Below, piece after piece: positions 59,924 through 64,000 of a DNA stretch of 64,000 nucleotides. A program made the position numbers and the translations under genes. The stretch covers positions 18,076,700 to 18,140,699 of the forward strand of contig OZ037768.1 in assembly GCA_964035545.1 (NCBI GenBank), written 5' to 3'. The notes under the pieces were generated by a model, which saw only the letters and a list, made by a program, of their open reading frames with translations, was not told the DNA's origin and ran no database searches. The DNA comes from Bugula neritina (taxonomy: Eukaryota; Bryozoa; Gymnolaemata; Cheilostomatida; Bugulidae). Positions within the stretch are counted from its first letter, which is position 1. Every line of letters starts with the position of its first letter.

Positions 59924-60137
59924 TGTAAATTCTGATAGAATGCTCATCGAGTGTTACCATGATACACAATACTTAGAAAATCAACAGTGATAAAATGTTA
60001 AGGTTTAGAAATATAATAAAGCTCAACAACTACAAGCTCTATAAGATTTTCAAGTATTTAAAACTATATCATAGAGTATATATATAAGTGAAAATAATAT
60101 ATTAGTTTTCTGCAGTCAAGTACGCCAATTGTAAATA

Positions 60138-63100
60138 CTAAATAGTGCTCGCGGCTGCTGGTGTAGCAGGAGGAGTTGGTGGAGCAATGCTTGCAGCCAA
60201 CCGGACCTCCTGCTCATACTTTCCACCAAGGCCATGATGCATATAAGCTATGCCTGTTGGTGCTCTAGCAGCTTGGAGCACAGCAGGCTTGTAACTCCCA
60301 TTTATAGGAGTGTTGAAACAGCTAACAGGAAAATGGGTTGGTGCCGTGGCCAATCTTTTCACAGGTGGTGGCTGAGGGGAAACGGAAGTACTTGCATGGT
60401 AACCGTGTGACTGCTGCATAACTCTTCCTGGTTGCACAGACATTAGGTTGTTGATGGATTGGCAAGTATTAAGCTGAATCCCTTCAGCACTGGTAGCAAC
60501 AGGATAATTTCTTGTGTCGGGCTAAAAAACACTGTCTCTAATCAAAAGTGATCATGAAATCCAATTTGCATTGCAAACGTACAACTTCTAGAGTTTAAGT
60601 TATAGTCAAATATAATAAGGCAAATATTAATAAAAATAATTGATGTTAACTTCAATGATGCATTTTAGCAAACAATTAAACTAAAACTACATAAAATAAT
60701 CAATTTTTCTATATAACAGTGAGTAACTTTGCATCATGGCTTACATCACTAACACTTTCTTGAATAGCTCCATCAGTCATTTCCACATATTGAGTGGTGA
60801 TTCCTGGGTTGGTACTGATAGTCGAACAGACATCTTGATAGAGACCAGCAGCAGACACGGGAACTGGAGGCTGTTGGGAATTTATTGTAACAGTCTTTTA
60901 AATCTGATTATGGATTATTAATTACCAGATTATTTTTACATATTTCAATGGTGACAAAATAAATGCAAATTATTATCCGCTTTTAATATCTCACTTCAGT
61001 ATTTGAGAACAGCAGTCTTACACACACAAACTACTTTTTCAAACTTAATAGAATTTTATTACAATTAAATGGTGTTGCACAGGTTCTGAAAATAGAAACC
61101 CAGACATATATTGTTAATCTTAAAGCAACATAAAATTTTAATTCAGAAAGTAAAAAATCAATATCAAATTAGCTGAGCTCCCGTAAAGAATTTGGGCACC
61201 CAAGCCAGCTCATTTCTTATCAGATGCAATACATGTATTGTAGATATTATACAACGACAATGGTCTTTACCTGGTAACAATTAGCAGGCAGCCATGGCTG
61301 AGAAGGATTTTGGCATGGAAGAGCCGCTCCAACTTGAGTTTGCACAGGAGGCTGAAGAGAAATTGAGCAGAAATATTTATAGCATGTAAAATGACCTTAA
61401 AATGAATATAAGACATCATAACACAATATGTATGGCTATTATATTTTCTTGTTCACTTTGAAATTGAAGTTTATGGCAAGCATTTTTGTGACCTACAGAT
61501 CTCATGCTGGTGACTTAAATTTTACATATATAGCTGCTGGTTTGCTGCAGAGAAAAACTCAAGAAAATGTAATGCTTTCTGCTAACTACAATATAGTAAG
61601 TATAGCAATGTTTGCATCATTCAAAAACTCAGAATTCACTTTGCAAAATTTTGCCAGAGGAATAAATTTTTGATTGCAAACAGTAAAATTGCCATGATTG
61701 GTTAAATTATAACTCCGTATTTCTTTTACACTGTAGAATATAATTTGACAGCAAATGCCAATATGCTAGAGGAAATTTACTAAAATACAAAGTTGTCCAA
61801 AATATATAGGGAGCTTATGATTACAGAAGACCTTTAAACAGCAAGTGAAAGATGCATTAGTAGTATCATTTTAGAAATTTTGTCTGCCCAGATATATAAC
61901 TGAACTTAGTTTCTACAATTATAGAAACACTTGCAAATTCTCTACCACTATAGCTAATGCCAAAAGCATAAAAATGCCAACACATGAGAGATCAAGTTTG
62001 CATGCCACTTACACTTTTCTAACCACACAAACATTCATGATTTTCCTGTGTTGTCTACTAATTTAGTTAATAAAAAGAAACAACTACAAAATGGATAGGG
62101 TATGGGTAGACATGAACTTTTTCAGCAAATTGAGTTTGCTTTTAACTCTCAAAATATTACAGCCAATGTAGAGAAATAAATAACATATTTCAAGTTTCAA
62201 CAATAAAAGGTTCACCAACTAACTGGTCAACTGTTTTATTGTCAGCAAATTAATTACCGAATATGGAAAAGCTGCTGTCTGAGGCATATACAGAGTCGGT
62301 ACTTGAGCCGTTGGAATAATTACATTAGGGTAACCAGCAGCTCCGACTTGAGGCTGCACCTGTAATATGGTAATATTACTTGTAGTCAATGGAGTGTTGA
62401 ACTTGAAAGGACCGTTATGTTGAATGCATACCTACTTGCATGAAAATATGATTTTCATACAAGATATAACAGATATATAAACTTACTTGCTGTTGCAAGG
62501 CTTGTTGGTAGGCTTCGGGAGGCATAACTGTTAGACCACCAGTTGTTGCATAAGCGTATGGGCTAGTAACGAACATTGGATGTGCACCAGATGCAGGTGG
62601 AAAGCCATCTACAGCATTCATTATATTAACATTGAGTCAAATGACACATTCATGCATATATAATAATCATTTGTGCTATAGAATTGCCCATTAGAACATT
62701 TGTAGATAGATGAATATGGAGACTTACCAATGAGCCTGGCATATGTTTGCTAAAATAAAAAAGGCAAGTAAAACTATGTGATGAATACAAACATGGCACC
62801 AAATTGAAACACAAAAATTAGATATGTAAAGAATAAACTGTCACATATTTCAATAAAACTTGTTGTGAGCTACAATCCTGTTTGATAAAAACATAACGGT
62901 TTCAAATTTAAAAACACAAACTACAAAATTAGATTACCAAAAATATCTAACAGGATTAAAACATAGCATTTAAAGTTCATGTGCAGCCAGGTTTGTAAAA
63001 TAGAATGGTGTATTACACAACTGTTAACAAATACATCGTAAATAATTTTTGAAACAACTTTTTTTATAGTTTTAGTGTAACCTAAGTAGTTTGTAGTTGC

Positions 63101-63860
63101 AACGTAATCTAAATACTTACTTTAATTTCATGTATGTACCTTTGGCAATAATACTTATTTTTAGCCATTTACATGTTGACCATTTAACTAAAGTAATACT
63201 TTTACAGAATTTTAGCAGTGTGAAACAAAAAGTAATGTCAACTTACTTGTTTTCTAACAGCTGGTCCAATATTTAGCTTTCTGTCCTTGAAGACCAAGTT
63301 CTCGGACTCTTTGGTAATAATTTTTTCAGCATCTTCTTGGGTTTCAAATGTGACAAAGCCATAACTATGTGAAATTAATTATTGTATGCTACCTCATGGA
63401 TTGATGATGAAGCCAGGAAAAGAATAACAATACTCTAATGTCAATACATTCTCTTCAATTTAGAATTCAGAGAACACAGAATTAAACATGCAAAATTAAG
63501 AAACAGAATATAATTAGTGAACAATGCAATAGCTATATTATATTTTATTTTACCCTTTGGAAACTCCTGCTCGATCACAAATAATTTTTGTATCTTTAAC
63601 AGCTCCATAGGCAGAGAAGAACTCTTTTAGTTGCAAATCAGTTGTCTAAATGAAAAATAGTTGCTTATATGGTTGCAATTGACATTCAAAGGTGATAGTA
63701 ACAGCTTTATAAAAAAGTAAGTACACCAATAAAGTTATACCTGCGTAGCAATGCCACCCACAAATATGCGATTCGGGATCACTGTGCCAGTTTTGGGAAC
63801 TTGATTAGAGGCCACAGATGGGGCCAAATTCGTTGCTGAAAGATCAGCTGCACACAAAGC
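60138..63860 (-). CDS. BOLL: Boule/DAZ-family RNA-binding protein (5' end outside window)
   Basis: Visible exons on the minus strand: 63860-63741, 63645-63554, 63364-63247, 62749-62728, 62608-62487, 62359-62258, 61351-61271, 60870-60745 and 60522-60138. The start codon lies beyond 63860. One RRM spans the first three exons: RNP2 IFVGGI, then EFFSAYGAVKDTKII, RNP1 KGYGFVTF, and NIGPAVRKQ. These match the DAZ family signature that distinguishes Boule/DAZL from other RRM proteins. The C-terminal half is Pro/Gln/Ala/Tyr-rich, with phase-0 exons that each begin PPV or VQPQ, reminiscent of DAZ-like repeats. The family binds 3' UTRs and promotes translation in germ cells during meiosis. The last exon is read in one frame to a TAA near 60470, but its long downstream frame is coding-like. 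One extra C in the run at 60480-60483 would explain this (see findings). Confidence 0.88.
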
Positions 63861-64000
63861 CTAAAAAGAGTTAAAATTTATTACAGCCCCTAACTTTTAG
63901 TGGGGTTGGAAATGATACCAGAACTACAAGTAAAATGCAGCATACAAGCACAAAATAAAAAAAAAATTGAAAATATAATATTAAAAGTTCAACTTGAAAT

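Noticed and set aside
1-64000. CRISPR arrays, operons, ribosome-binding sites, viral genes
   Set aside because: None seen; the window is intron-rich animal nuclear DNA, and no retroviral or other viral coding sequence was recognised.

Overview
The window is animal nuclear DNA. Its genes are split by GT-AG introns, coding stretches stand out as GC-richer islands in AT-rich sequence, and the genes belong to animal families: RNF185, flotillin-2, PPP4C, EEF1AKMT4, ornithine transcarbamylase, hillarin/KY, a polypeptide GalNAc-transferase, HAUS4 and Boule. Hillarin (LIM plus transglutaminase-like) and a Boule-type single-RRM protein point to an invertebrate, perhaps a lophotrochozoan. The species cannot be fixed from this sequence alone.

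Layout. 1-1150: 3' end of an unidentified plus-strand gene and 5' coding exons of an unidentified minus-strand coiled-coil protein. 3875-6303 (+): RNF185-like ER ubiquitin ligase. 7132-13772 (-): flotillin-2. 17387-22213 (+): PP4 catalytic subunit. 22924-24854 (-): EEF1AKMT4-like methyltransferase. 26797-32676 (+): mitochondrial ornithine carbamoyltransferase. 33049-44964 (-): hillarin/KY-like LIM protein. 46981-53156 (-): GALNT. 56450-59618 (+): HAUS4 augmin subunit. 60138 to beyond 63860 (-): Boule/DAZ-family RNA-binding protein, whose 5' end lies outside the window. Exon models were built by hand from splice sites, frame continuity and remembered family sequences. Summed exon lengths are divisible by three and give near-family lengths (PPP4C is exactly 307 aa).

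The genes almost strictly alternate in strand, so gaps between them are either head-to-head or tail-to-tail. All four head-to-head gaps (about 1150-3874, 13773-17386, 24855-26796 and 53157-56449) hold long low-complexity arrays of six-base words such as ATTAGT/ATTACT and TGATTATCAT. None of the tail-to-tail or head-to-tail gaps has a comparable array. The FLOT2 array includes a perfect 79-nt palindrome. This promoter-side arrangement is the most unusual large-scale signal here.

Introns carry many non-autonomous mobile elements: two PIF/Harbinger-like MITEs with TTA or TAA target duplications, one TA-flanked MITE, one hAT-like element with a perfect 8-bp duplication, a 2.56-kb element with long degenerate inverted repeats, several tRNA-derived SINE pieces, and 23-bp and 19-bp minisatellites with higher-order structure. 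Gene-level oddities are a four-fold tandem copy of an OTC splice acceptor, an open in-frame 120-nt HAUS4 intron flanked by direct repeats, a probable one-base homopolymer frameshift in the last Boule exon, apparent loss of the catalytic triad in the hillarin-like protein, and degenerate lectin repeats in the GALNT. The genes are housekeeping and show no shared pathway.
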